From Amylibacter marinus (lineage in GTDB: Bacteria; Pseudomonadota; Alphaproteobacteria; Rhodobacterales; Rhodobacteraceae): 37,099 bases of DNA. The first letter of the stretch is position 1. Each line of letters begins with the position of its first letter. The stretch spans positions 1-37,099 of the forward strand of contig NZ_BSNN01000003.1 in the NCBI RefSeq assembly GCF_030160015.1. The letters run 5' to 3'. Of the stretch, positions 15,403 to 23,170 are shown piece by piece. The notes beneath the pieces were generated by a model, which ran no database searches, was not told the origin of the DNA, and worked only from the letters and a program-made list of their open reading frames with translations. The position numbers and the translations under genes were made by a program.

Positions 15403-16767
15403 ATGGCATCAGCCGCAGAGCAAATGGCGTCAAACATCTCTTGGGGTGCATTTGGCAAAGCCAAAGAGCTTCAAAGTCGCATATTATTCGCATTGGGTAT
15501 GTTGATCGTTTACCGCCTAGGTACATTTGTACCTGTGCCGGGGATTGACGCAGGTGCTTTGCGTGAGTTTGTTGACGCAGCACAGCAGGGTGCGGGCGGC
15601 ATTCTAAATATGTTTACCGGTGGGGCCATTGGCCGTATGGCCGTGTTTGCCTTGGGTATTATGCCATATATTTCAGCCTCGATTATCGTCCAGCTGATGA
15701 CAGCTATGGTTCCAGCACTGGAACAGCTGAAAAAAGAAGGCGACCAAGGCCGCAAGAAAATCAACCAATACACCCGTTATGGTACGGTGGTTTTGGCAAC
15801 ATTTCAGGCCTATGGCCTGTCCGCTGGTCTACAGGCGGCCGATTTGGCCACGAACCCTGGCTTTATGACATTCCAATTGCCAGCGATTGTTACGTTGGTT
15901 GGCGGTACAATGTTGCTGATGTGGATCGGTGAACAAATTACTGCACGCGGTATCGGGAACGGCATTTCATTGATTATTTTCGTAGGCATCGTGGCAGAGT
16001 TACCTGCCGCATTGGTACAGTTTTTTGAGCTGGGACGTTCTGGTACCATTGGTGGTGCGGTTGTTCTGGGTGTTATGGTGATGGTTGTCGTTGTGATCGC
16101 ATTTGTTGTATTCATGGAGCGCGCCTTGCGTAAAATCCATATTCAGTACCCCAAACGCCAAGTAGGTATGAAGGTTTATGGCGGCGAGAGCAGTCATCTG
16201 CCGATCAAATTGAACCCAGCTGGTGTTATTCCTCCGATCTTTGCCTCTGCATTGCTATTGTTGCCGACCACGATCAGCACTTTTTCTGGTAGCCAGAATT
16301 CGGGAATCATGAACACCATTTTGGCCTATTTCGGCCCGGGACAGCCTCTGTATCTTTTGTTCTTTGTTTTGATGATTGTGTTCTTTAGCTATTTCTACAC
16401 TGCGAATGTTTCGTTCAAGACAGACGAAGCGGCGGAAAACCTGAAAAAGCAAAACGGCTTCGTACCTGGCATTCGTCCTGGTAAAAACACCGAAGAGTAT
16501 TTGGATTACGTTGTCGCCCGTATTTTGGTATTGGGATCGGCCTATCTTTGCGCCGTATGCCTATTGCCAGAGATTCTGCGCAATCAGTTTGCAATACCTT
16601 TCTACTTTGGTGGGACATCTTTGCTCATTGTGGTTTCGGTTACGATGGATACAATTCAGCAGGTGCAATCGCATCTATTGGCGCACCAGTATGAAGGCTT
16701 GATCGAGCGTTCGAAGCTAACTGGTAAAAACCGCGCCAAGGCACGTAAGCGTAAGCCACGTCGCTAG
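15403..16767 (+). CDS. secY: protein translocase subunit SecY
   Basis: Channel subunit of the SecYEG translocon, an inner-membrane protein with 10 expected transmembrane helices. The 454-residue product has family landmarks: helix 1 after ELQSRILFALGMLIVYRLGTFVPVPGID, the plug/helix-2 region with GGILNMFTGGA, FALGIMPYISASIIVQL, GIGNGISLIIFVGI, and the conserved cytosolic QNGFVPGIRPGKNTEEYLD loop (quoted in parts). AAAGGG lies upstream of the ATG. It sits between rplO and adk, the classic bacterial order. The C-terminal tail is basic. Confidence 0.97.
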   Translation: MASAAEQMASNISWGAFGKAKELQSRILFALGMLIVYRLGTFVPVPGIDAGALREFVDAAQQGAGGILNMFTGGAIGRMAVFALGIMPYISASIIVQLMTAMVPALEQLKKEGDQGRKKINQYTRYGTVVLATFQAYGLSAGLQAADLATNPGFMTFQLPAIVTLVGGTMLLMWIGEQITARGIGNGISLIIFVGIVAELPAALVQFFELGRSGTIGGAVVLGVMVMVVVVIAFVVFMERALRKIHIQYPKRQVGMKVYGGESSHLPIKLNPAGVIPPIFASALLLLPTTISTFSGSQNSGIMNTILAYFGPGQPLYLLFFVLMIVFFSYFYTANVSFKTDEAAENLKKQNGFVPGIRPGKNTEEYLDYVVARILVLGSAYLCAVCLLPEILRNQFAIPFYFGGTSLLIVVSVTMDTIQQVQSHLLAHQYEGLIERSKLTGKNRAKARKRKPRR

Positions 16768-16794
16768 TTGAAATAAATCTTTGGGAGAAGCGTA

Positions 16795-17382
16795 ATGAAC
16801 ATCATTTTAATTGGACCACCCGGCGCGGGTAAGGGAACGCAGGCCGCGACACTGGTCAGTGAACGGAAAATGGTCCAGCTCTCGACTGGGGATATGTTGC
16901 GTGCGGCGCGCACATCGGGCACCGAAATGGGCAACATGGTTGCCGGTGTCATGGATCGTGGCGAATTGGTTACGGATGAAATCGTAATCGGTCTGATCGA
17001 AGAACAGCTAACCACTGTGAAAGCAGAGGGAGGGTTTATTTTTGATGGATTCCCGCGCACATTGGCTCAAGCTGATGCATTGGGCGATCTGCTAGACCGC
17101 GTTGGTGAAAAATTGGATACGGTTATCCAGCTGGAAGTTAACGATGAAATTTTGGTGGACCGTATTGTTGGTCGCGCGAAAGAGGCGGTTGCGGCCGGCA
17201 AAGAGGCGCGTGCAGACGACAACGAAGAATCTCTGAAAATTCGTTTGATGGCCTATTATAAAGATACATCACCATTGCTTGGCTATTACTATGCAAAGGA
17301 CCTGCTACAACAGGTCGATGGTCTTGGAACAATCGATGCTGTTGGTGCAGATATTGCCAAGGCATTGGACAGCGCCGGCTAG
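16795..17382 (+). CDS. adk: adenylate kinase (short type)
   Basis: Converts ATP + AMP to 2 ADP in the cytosol. The 195-residue product has the P-loop [10 protein letters not shown] (residues 7-16), STGDMLRAA (AMP binding) and [10 protein letters not shown]. The region after DRIVGRAKE continues directly into [14 protein letters not shown], so the long LID insertion with zinc-binding Cys is absent, as in many alphaproteobacterial short-type enzymes. GGGAGAAG precedes the ATG. It is 27 bases after secY and is followed by a terminator. Confidence 0.96.
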   Translation: MNIILIGPPGAGKGTQAATLVSERKMVQLSTGDMLRAARTSGTEMGNMVAGVMDRGELVTDEIVIGLIEEQLTTVKAEGGFIFDGFPRTLAQADALGDLLDRVGEKLDTVIQLEVNDEILVDRIVGRAKEAVAAGKEARADDNEESLKIRLMAYYKDTSPLLGYYYAKDLLQQVDGLGTIDAVGADIAKALDSAG

Positions 17383-17411
17383 TTTTACGCCCGCCCTGCG
17401 GAAAATAATTG

Positions 17412-17442
17412 AACACTGTGTAGAAATATGCAGTGTTTTTTT
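17412..17442 (+). terminator. intrinsic terminator after adk
   Basis: AACACTG and CAGTGTT form a 7-base stem around 12 bases, followed by a run of Ts. The stem is A+T-rich, so efficiency may be partial. It lies between adk and the membrane-protein gene. Confidence 0.7.
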
Positions 17443-17498
17443 ATGCCGAGACCAATGTTATTGGGAGACATTTCAGGAAGACATTTGAAGGTACCGAT

Positions 17499-19499
17499 AT
17501 GCGTGACAATGAATTTGGGGCCCGATTAAAACGAATAGAAACTCAACACTCTGACAAAGAGGATGTGTTTGAAGGTGCGGATCGCCAAAAAAGACGCCCA
17601 AGAAAGAAAAGTGGTATTGGCGAGCTGCGAGAGCGGGTGATGCCTTGGGTCTATGGTTTCATAGGGATGCTGATCGTGGGTATTTTGGTTTTGGAGATTG
17701 ATTACAGCAAGAGCACCACCCCCCCAAAGGCAAACAAAGAGCAGTATCCGATTGTGCAGCGTGTTGCCAAGTCTTTGGTAGCCTTGCCCAAATCCACGTC
17801 CAATGCTGTAAAAGAACAGACAGGGCCGCGCATTCAAGCAAGAACCGGCTATAGGTATTCAAAATTTCACAGCGCAACCACAAACCATGATCCCGTGGAA
17901 ATCGCGCGGATTTGGACAGGCTTCAAATCTTCTAATGCTGATACCCCGATTGATGCAATTAAACCATTTCAGGTGAATGACACCTGCCAACCTCGAAGAC
18001 CTGATGCGGGGGAAAAGGTTATCAACGTTATACTGGAAACCGGTGGCGCGGGGGCCCCAGTTCAGCGGTTGAACCATTCTGATGTTATCAGGGCAATCAC
18101 TAAAGGGGTTGATCACGCTCTAGATGAAAACAAGCCGTGGGATAAAGCACCTCTGTTCAGTCCTAAAATGGCGGTGATTGATGTGTCCATCACCGATAGA
18201 TCTGCACCTCTGTATTTGGTGCTGCAAAATACCTATGGGGCTAAGGTCTGGAATATTCATGCTGCCGAGGGTGTGAATATAGCACATATCGTTATGATTG
18301 GGCATGCGGCGGCTGGGATAACGGGAAATATTGGCAAGGCGACTTTTGAAACGCTGCGCGGATCTGATCAAGGCCACGGATTAGAGTTCCATCACTTTTC
18401 TGAAAATTTGTCCAAGTATGATTGCATGACAACCCCTGTGCGCCGTCCGGATGATACATGGTCGGCTTGGTCTGGGTCAAAAACGGGCAATACGCTAGAT
18501 GGCAACCTACTGTATGGGTATTCCAAGGCGCATGATGCCTATGCCCATTGGTATCGCAATGCTCTTGGGGTTAGCCCTGAATTGAATATGGTTAGCGCAA
18601 GCCTGGCCCACCACGCGTTGATTGGAGAGGTGCCAAAGGAACCTTTGGCTCCCCCCGCTAATACGCAGGCCACATGGCATATTCCGGTTTCGGAGTTGAT
18701 CTATAAGGGCACAGATAACTCACGAGCGTCGCGTATCGAATCTCTACATAATGATTTGATAAATGCCGCTTCGGCTGGGGATATCCTGAGCCTTACACCG
18801 AGGCCGATCGATCTTGGCCAACCGCCCTTGGAGTCTTTGGCGGAGGTCGAGGGTGGACTTCCTACCTTGTTTGGGGTGCCGATTATGAGCGATTCTGTTG
18901 CGGACAAGGTGGATCCGAAGCAGATCAATTACTCTCGCCGAATCACAATATCGGCTACGTTGCCTCTAGAGACATTTTTAACCAATGAAGAACGCCGCCC
19001 CGATGCCGAGGTCGAAGAGCTGTATGTTAAAATGCGAGCACCTCGGTATATGATGCGATTTTGTGCTGATACCGTCATTGCAATCGCGCGCAAATGCGGG
19101 TTGGTAAAAACCCATGTTCGAAAAGCTGCGAAAGGGTATCGTATCCGCGCAACATTTGGCTATGTTCCCAATTATTTCATAGGACGCATCAGCCGATACT
19201 CGGGCGATGGGTTTCTTCGCGCCTTTTTGCCGGATACCAATCTAAATAACACTTATGAGACTCCTGAGAAGCGACAGGCTTTTTTGAAACGCATTGCGCG
19301 GGTCTGTGAGCAGCTGCGCGCAGAGTTTGGAAATTGTGTGATTGGGGTCGCTAATTTCGATCTTGCACGGCCGTCTGGGTATTCTGGATCCGCAGCCAAG
19401 GCCAATGCCGCAGGTTGGGTGGAAATCCATTCTGTAGATAATCCCTTTGAAGAGCGCCTGCTAGCCGCGCGCGCCATGGAGATTTTCGAACAGAAGTGA
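17499..19499 (+). CDS. membrane-anchored protein of unknown function, 666 residues
   Basis: I do not recognise an assigned family. Residues 1-47 are charged and basic just before the membrane (KRRPRKK at 31-37), followed by one hydrophobic helix (about 49-66, MPWVYGFIGMLIVGILVL). The positive-inside rule puts the remaining 600 residues in the periplasm. Residues 172-285 look beta-rich, including APLYLVLQNTYGAKVWNIHAAEG (236-258), a pattern I associate with uncharacterised exported Rhodobacteraceae proteins. Residues 478-666 form a second likely domain with paired Cys (522, 533) and a conserved-looking GNCVIGVANFDLARPSG. I chose the ATG at 17499, preceded by GAAGG. It follows a terminator, so it probably has its own promoter, and it splits adk from rpsM. 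Confidence 0.75.
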   Translation: MRDNEFGARLKRIETQHSDKEDVFEGADRQKRRPRKKSGIGELRERVMPWVYGFIGMLIVGILVLEIDYSKSTTPPKANKEQYPIVQRVAKSLVALPKSTSNAVKEQTGPRIQARTGYRYSKFHSATTNHDPVEIARIWTGFKSSNADTPIDAIKPFQVNDTCQPRRPDAGEKVINVILETGGAGAPVQRLNHSDVIRAITKGVDHALDENKPWDKAPLFSPKMAVIDVSITDRSAPLYLVLQNTYGAKVWNIHAAEGVNIAHIVMIGHAAAGITGNIGKATFETLRGSDQGHGLEFHHFSENLSKYDCMTTPVRRPDDTWSAWSGSKTGNTLDGNLLYGYSKAHDAYAHWYRNALGVSPELNMVSASLAHHALIGEVPKEPLAPPANTQATWHIPVSELIYKGTDNSRASRIESLHNDLINAASAGDILSLTPRPIDLGQPPLESLAEVEGGLPTLFGVPIMSDSVADKVDPKQINYSRRITISATLPLETFLTNEERRPDAEVEELYVKMRAPRYMMRFCADTVIAIARKCGLVKTHVRKAAKGYRIRATFGYVPNYFIGRISRYSGDGFLRAFLPDTNLNNTYETPEKRQAFLKRIARVCEQLRAEFGNCVIGVANFDLARPSGYSGSAAKANAAGWVEIHSVDNPFEERLLAARAMEIFEQK

Positions 19500-19732
19500 T
19501 GGAAATAGGCACCGTGGGTGGATTGGTGAATAGGCGTTTAACTTCTTGACGATTTCCTGATTTTGTCTTAAAGCACACTCTTCTAGCAAGAGTCCGTGGG
19601 CTCTTGGGTGGGTGCGATTCGTATCTGCACATAATTGTTGGAAAATATTTAGTGAGCCCAGCCAAATATTGCTGGGCTTCGTTGTGAAAACAGGTTCCGG
19701 GGTTACGGAATCGCAACCAAAGGATAAACGAC
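19500..19732 (+). promoter_or_regulatory. rpsM upstream region: candidate promoter and leader
   Basis: TTGACG at 19546-19551 is followed after 17 bases by TAAAGC (19569-19574), a poor -10. If used, the leader is about 150 bases. Within it ACTCTT (19577-19582) can pair with AAGAGT (19588-19593), or that same segment can pair with GGCTCTT (19599-19605), giving mutually exclusive hairpins. A third hairpin, AGCCCAGC/GCTGGGCT (19655-19678), lies 54 bases before the start and is followed by TCGTTGTG. The layout suggests attenuation but is unproven. Confidence 0.35.
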
Positions 19733-20101
19733 TTGGCACGTATTGCTGGCGTTAACTTGCCGACCCATAAACGGGTCCTCATCGCCCTAACTTATATCAC
19801 CGGTATTGGACCAACCTCTGCAGAGAAAATCTGTGAAGGCGTAAATATCGACCGCACCCGTCGCATTAATGAATTGTCTGATGCAGAGATCCTGTCCATC
19901 CGCGAATTCATCGACGAAAACTTCGAAGTAGAAGGCGATCTGCGCCGCGAAGTGTCCATGAACATCAAACGTTTGATGGATCTTGGTTGCTACCGTGGTT
20001 TGCGTCACCGTCGTGGTTTGCCCGTTCGTGGCCAACGTACATCTACCAACGCACGTACACGCAAGGGCCCTGCAAAGGCCATTGCTGGCAAGAAGAAGTA
20101 A
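19733..20101 (+). CDS. rpsM: 30S ribosomal protein S13 (TTG start)
   Basis: 30S head protein forming intersubunit bridges. The 122-residue product begins (M)[18 protein letters not shown], with [17 protein letters not shown] in the middle and the basic C-terminal [22 protein letters not shown] (in parts). The only start giving the conserved ARIAGVN opening is a TTG at 19733, preceded by AAAGGATAAA at good distance. It opens the alpha block rpsM-rpsK-rpoA-rplQ. Confidence 0.96.
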   Translation: MARIAGVNLPTHKRVLIALTYITGIGPTSAEKICEGVNIDRTRRINELSDAEILSIREFIDENFEVEGDLRREVSMNIKRLMDLGCYRGLRHRRGLPVRGQRTSTNARTRKGPAKAIAGKKK

Positions 20102-20115
20102 GGGAGGCTTGATCA

Positions 20116-20502
20116 ATGGCACGTGAAGCACGTCTTAAGAAGAAAGCACGCAAGAACATCTCTGCAGGTGTTGCGCATATTAACTCTTCTTTCAACAACA
20201 CAAAAATTCTGATCGCTGATGCGCAGGGCAATGCAATTTCATGGTCCTCTGCTGGTACGATGGGTTTCAAGGGTTCTCGTAAATCTACCCCATATGCGGC
20301 CCAAATGGCGGCAGAAGATGCGGGCAAGAAGGCACAAGAGCACGGTTTGAAAACCTTGGAAGTAGAAGTTCAAGGCCCAGGTTCTGGTCGCGAAAGTGCG
20401 CTACGCGCATTGGCTGCAATCGGTCTAAATGTTACATCAATTCGCGATGTAACGCCAATGGCTCATAACGGTTGTCGCCCACCAAAGCGTCGCCGCGTAT
20501 AA
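20116..20502 (+). CDS. rpsK: 30S ribosomal protein S11
   Basis: 30S platform protein near the E-site mRNA. The 128-residue product has [22 protein letters not shown] near the N-terminus and the conserved C-terminal [29 protein letters not shown] lies before the ATG. A hairpin follows the stop by seven bases. rpsD does not follow, as is normal for alphaproteobacteria. Confidence 0.97.
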   Translation: MAREARLKKKARKNISAGVAHINSSFNNTKILIADAQGNAISWSSAGTMGFKGSRKSTPYAAQMAAEDAGKKAQEHGLKTLEVEVQGPGSGRESALRALAAIGLNVTSIRDVTPMAHNGCRPPKRRRV

Positions 20503-20509
20503 ATTTTTT

Positions 20510-20529
20510 GGGTGGGCTTTGGCCCACCC
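20510..20529 (+). other. post-stop hairpin between rpsK and rpoA
   Basis: GGGTGGGC and GCCCACCC form a perfect 8-base stem with a 4-base loop, seven bases after the rpsK stop. A T run precedes it but none follows, so it is not a classical forward terminator. Confidence 0.65.
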
Positions 20530-20552
20530 GTCCCGACATTTCAACCTCGAGC

Positions 20553-20582
20553 GTTCACTGGTTCGGATCCATACCAGTGAAC
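20553..20582 (+). promoter_or_regulatory. stem-loop just upstream of rpoA
   Basis: GTTCACTGGT and ACCAGTGAAC form a perfect 10-base stem with a 10-base loop. It ends 16 bases before the rpoA start, immediately ahead of the GGAGG ribosome binding site. It could control rpoA translation or mRNA processing; no known motif matches. Confidence 0.5.
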
Positions 20583-20598
20583 AAGAATGGAGGCCCAT

Positions 20599-21615
20599 AT
20601 GATCCATAAGAATTGGCAAGAGCTGATAAAGCCAACACAACTAGACATTAAGCCTGGCGCGGACCCATTGCGCATGGCAACTGTTACTGCAGAACCTCTG
20701 GAGCGTGGCTTTGGCCTGACCATGGGGAATGCCCTACGCCGTGTATTGCTATCTTCGCTACAAGGTGCAGCAATTACGTCTGTTCAAATCGATAATGTTT
20801 TGCACGAATTTTCATCCGTTGCGGGTGTGCGCGAAGACGTAACCGATATGGTTCTAAACCTAAAAGGTGTTGCGATTTCTATGGAAGTTGAAGGCCCAAA
20901 GCGGGTTTCGATTTCTGCCAAGGGTCCATCTGTTGTAACAGCGGGCGACATTGCGGAAACTGCTGGCATTGAGGTGCTGAATAAAGATCACGTGATCTGT
21001 CACTTGGATGATGGCGCGAACCTATTCATGGAACTGACCGTTGACACGGGCAAGGGCTATGTGGCTGGTGATAAAAATCGCCCAGAAGATGCGCCAATTG
21101 GTCTGATCCCAATCGATGCTTTGTACTCACCTGTAACCAAAGTATCCTATGATGTTCAGCCAACGCGCGAAGGTCAGGTTTTGGATTATGACAAACTGAC
21201 CATGAAGATCGAAACAGATGGTTCTGTTTCGCCCGAAGATGCCTTGGCATTTGCTGCGCGCATCTTGCAAGATCAGCTGACAGTATTTGTGAACTTCGAC
21301 GAGCCAGAAGCGGCCCAGCGTCAAGACGACGAAGACGAGTTAGAATTCAACCCGTTGTTGTTGAAGAAAGTCGACGAGTTGGAATTGTCTGTTCGTTCTG
21401 CAAACTGCCTGAAAAACGACAACATCGTTTACATTGGCGATTTGATCCAAAAGACCGAAGCAGAAATGCTGCGCACGCCAAACTTTGGCCGCAAATCTTT
21501 GAACGAAATCAAAGAGGTTCTGACAGTTATGGGTCTGCACCTTGGTATGGATATCGTTGATTGGCCACCAGAAAACATCGAAGAGCTCGCTAAGAAGTTC
21601 GAAGATCAATTCTAA
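20599..21615 (+). CDS. rpoA: DNA-directed RNA polymerase subunit alpha
   Basis: Alpha subunit: the N-terminal domain dimerises and nucleates polymerase assembly; the C-terminal domain binds UP elements and activators. The 338-residue product is the usual length for Rhodobacteraceae. Landmarks are [20 protein letters not shown] (residues about 32-51), a linker of Asp/Glu ([10 protein letters not shown]), and the alpha-CTD with [15 protein letters not shown], whose Arg corresponds to the DNA-contacting Arg265 region of E. coli. I chose the ATG at 20599 because GGAGG lies 6 bases upstream and it yields [12 protein letters not shown]; the in-frame ATG at 20587 lies before that site. Confidence 0.97.
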   Translation: MIHKNWQELIKPTQLDIKPGADPLRMATVTAEPLERGFGLTMGNALRRVLLSSLQGAAITSVQIDNVLHEFSSVAGVREDVTDMVLNLKGVAISMEVEGPKRVSISAKGPSVVTAGDIAETAGIEVLNKDHVICHLDDGANLFMELTVDTGKGYVAGDKNRPEDAPIGLIPIDALYSPVTKVSYDVQPTREGQVLDYDKLTMKIETDGSVSPEDALAFAARILQDQLTVFVNFDEPEAAQRQDDEDELEFNPLLLKKVDELELSVRSANCLKNDNIVYIGDLIQKTEAEMLRTPNFGRKSLNEIKEVLTVMGLHLGMDIVDWPPENIEELAKKFEDQF

Positions 21616-21621
21616 GAATTC

Positions 21622-21646
21622 GGGTGCGTCCCCATGGGGCGCACCC
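21622..21646 (+). other. post-stop hairpin between rpoA and rplQ
   Basis: GGGTGCG pairs with CGCACCC, with an inner CCCC/GGGG and one bulged T, six bases after the rpoA stop. No T tract follows. The 171-base spacer to rplQ otherwise shows only a small GAGCA/TGCTC hairpin near 21703. Confidence 0.6.
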
Positions 21647-21786
21647 ACAAAATGCCGGCACTGGTCGGGAAATTGGAACGGTTTTTCATTCAGAAAATCT
21701 TTCCTCGAGCAATGATGCTCCAAGGAGTGTGAGACCCAACGCAGGCTCGCCAGACAAAGTAAAACGAAGACATAAGGATATATATT

Positions 21787-22206
21787 ATGCGCCACGCAAA
21801 AGGCTACCGTCGCCTAAATCGTACACACGAACACCGCAAAGCGTTGTTCTCGAACATGGCTGGATCGTTGATCGAGCACGAACAAATTAAAACAACTTTG
21901 CCAAAGGCAAAGGAACTACGCCCAATCATTGAGAAAATGATCACATTGGCGAAACGTGGCGATTTGCACGCTCGTCGTCAAGCTGCTGCAAAATTGAAGC
22001 AAGAAGCCTATGTTGCAAAACTTTTCGAGGTTTTGGGCCCACGTTACAAAGACCGCCAAGGTGGTTATGTACGCGTTCTTAAGGCAGGCTTTCGTTATGG
22101 TGACATGGCGCCTATGGCTATCATTGAATTCGTTGACCGCGATGTAGATGCCAAGGGCAAGGCCGATAAGGCACGTGTTGCTGCGGAAGAAGCAGAAGAA
22201 GCATAG
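21787..22206 (+). CDS. rplQ: 50S ribosomal protein L17
   Basis: Large-subunit protein near the tunnel exit. The 139-residue product has the signature [20 protein letters not shown] at the start, [19 protein letters not shown], and [29 protein letters not shown] (family end). The acidic C-terminal tail is an alphaproteobacterial feature. TAAGGATAT precedes the ATG. It closes the alpha block and is followed by a terminator. Confidence 0.97.
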   Translation: MRHAKGYRRLNRTHEHRKALFSNMAGSLIEHEQIKTTLPKAKELRPIIEKMITLAKRGDLHARRQAAAKLKQEAYVAKLFEVLGPRYKDRQGGYVRVLKAGFRYGDMAPMAIIEFVDRDVDAKGKADKARVAAEEAEEA

Positions 22207-22267
22207 GTCAGTCGATTCGTCAGCCCGCAAATACCGCGCGCTGGCTGAATTTAGATCATAAATTTTC

Positions 22268-22302
22268 AACGATCGGGTGTTGCTACGCCCGATCGTTTTC
22301 GT
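22268..22302 (+). terminator. intrinsic terminator after rplQ
   Basis: AACGATCGGG and CCCGATCGTT form a perfect 10-base stem, followed by TTTCGTTT. It ends the ribosomal supercluster. Confidence 0.9.
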
Positions 22303-22360
22303 TTGTATTGATACGTATTGCTTGTTGGGGATATTAGTGTTTGAAATTGAAGGCAAAACT

Positions 22361-22416
22361 CTAGTGCGGATAGTATCCCCAGCCCAAAGTTAGGCAGGGG
22401 ATCACTATCGAACTAG
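22361..22416. repeat. 56-base imperfect palindrome upstream of luxR
   Basis: The 20-base left arm (22361-22380, ending ATCCCC) and right arm (22397-22416, beginning GGGGAT and ending ACTAG) are near-perfect reverse complements, differing by two single-base gaps and one mismatch, around a 16-base loop. It lies between the rplQ terminator and luxR, 75 bases before the luxR start. No T tract follows. It does not match the usual lux-box form. Confidence 0.7.
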
Positions 22417-22479
22417 CCTTAAAATGTAGTGTTAGTTTTCGAATTTCTGTTTATAGTTGACTAAGTGTTACCGTGAGAG

Positions 22480-22490
22480 TCTAAAAGTGC
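22480..22490 (+). promoter_or_regulatory. candidate luxR promoter/start region
   Basis: TTGACT at 22457-22462 and TCTAAA at 22480-22485 have a 17-base spacer, but this would put transcription start at the ATG, giving a leaderless mRNA. An alternative -10 is TATAGT at 22452-22457, with no good -35. A clear Shine-Dalgarno is absent, which would fit a leaderless or weakly translated message. Confidence 0.25.
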
Positions 22491-23102
22491 ATGTCTAAAA
22501 ATATAGGTCTTGATAATGAGTTCGCAAAGTTAGGAGCAATTGCGCCATTGGGATATGGTGTGGGTCTTCACATCCGTTTTGCCTCGCCACTCATCTCATT
22601 GTACACATGGTCCAAAGAATGGCAGGATCATTATACAGGTAATGTTTATGGTCTTCGCGATCCAATGATTGCGTGGGCATTTGCGAAAAAAGGCGCTTGT
22701 AGATGGAGCGAATGTCCATTGCCAGATCCTTTTGGAATTATTTCTCAAGCCGGGGAATTTGGCCTAACGTTTGGCGCTACAATATCCTGCGGACCCCTGT
22801 CTTCTAGGACAATAGTTGGAATTTCGCGTGACGATCGTGAATTCACTGATGACGAGCTAAATGCAGCGCTTGATGTGGTCGAGTTCTTGCATGAGAAAGC
22901 GGAACCTCCGGAGAGCTTGACTAAAGCTCAGAAAGAGGCCCTGCAACTGGTCGCTGCGGGGTATCGCTATGCCGAGGCTGCTCAAAAATTGGGAATTTCC
23001 GAAAGCGCGTTGAAGCTTCGATTGTCTTCTGCGCGTAATCGCTTGTTGGCAAGAACTACCGGCGAGGCCATTCAGAGGGCGAAAGACTACAAATTAATGT
23101 AG
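22491..23102 (+). CDS. LuxR-family quorum-sensing regulator
   Basis: AHL-binding transcription factor, partner of the adjacent LuxI. In the N-terminal autoinducer-binding domain the TraR-like residues align: Trp44 and Tyr48 (WxxxY), Asp57-Pro58, Trp72, and a Gly near 101. The C-terminal GerE-type HTH covers about residues 142-188 (LTKAQKEALQLVAAG, then LGISESALKLRLSSARNRL). At 203 residues it is shorter than typical LuxR proteins (about 235-250), missing some 15-35 residues at the N-terminus, and the usual TVKFHL of the recognition helix is ALKLRL. No upstream in-frame start extends it convincingly. It probably controls luxI and other genes. Confidence 0.88.
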   Translation: MSKNIGLDNEFAKLGAIAPLGYGVGLHIRFASPLISLYTWSKEWQDHYTGNVYGLRDPMIAWAFAKKGACRWSECPLPDPFGIISQAGEFGLTFGATISCGPLSSRTIVGISRDDREFTDDELNAALDVVEFLHEKAEPPESLTKAQKEALQLVAAGYRYAEAAQKLGISESALKLRLSSARNRLLARTTGEAIQRAKDYKLM

Positions 23103-23170
23103 GGGTTGCTCGGAAGCAGTAATAACACTTGTTTTGGGACGCTCCTGCCGAATGCAAATGGAGTGTAAAA

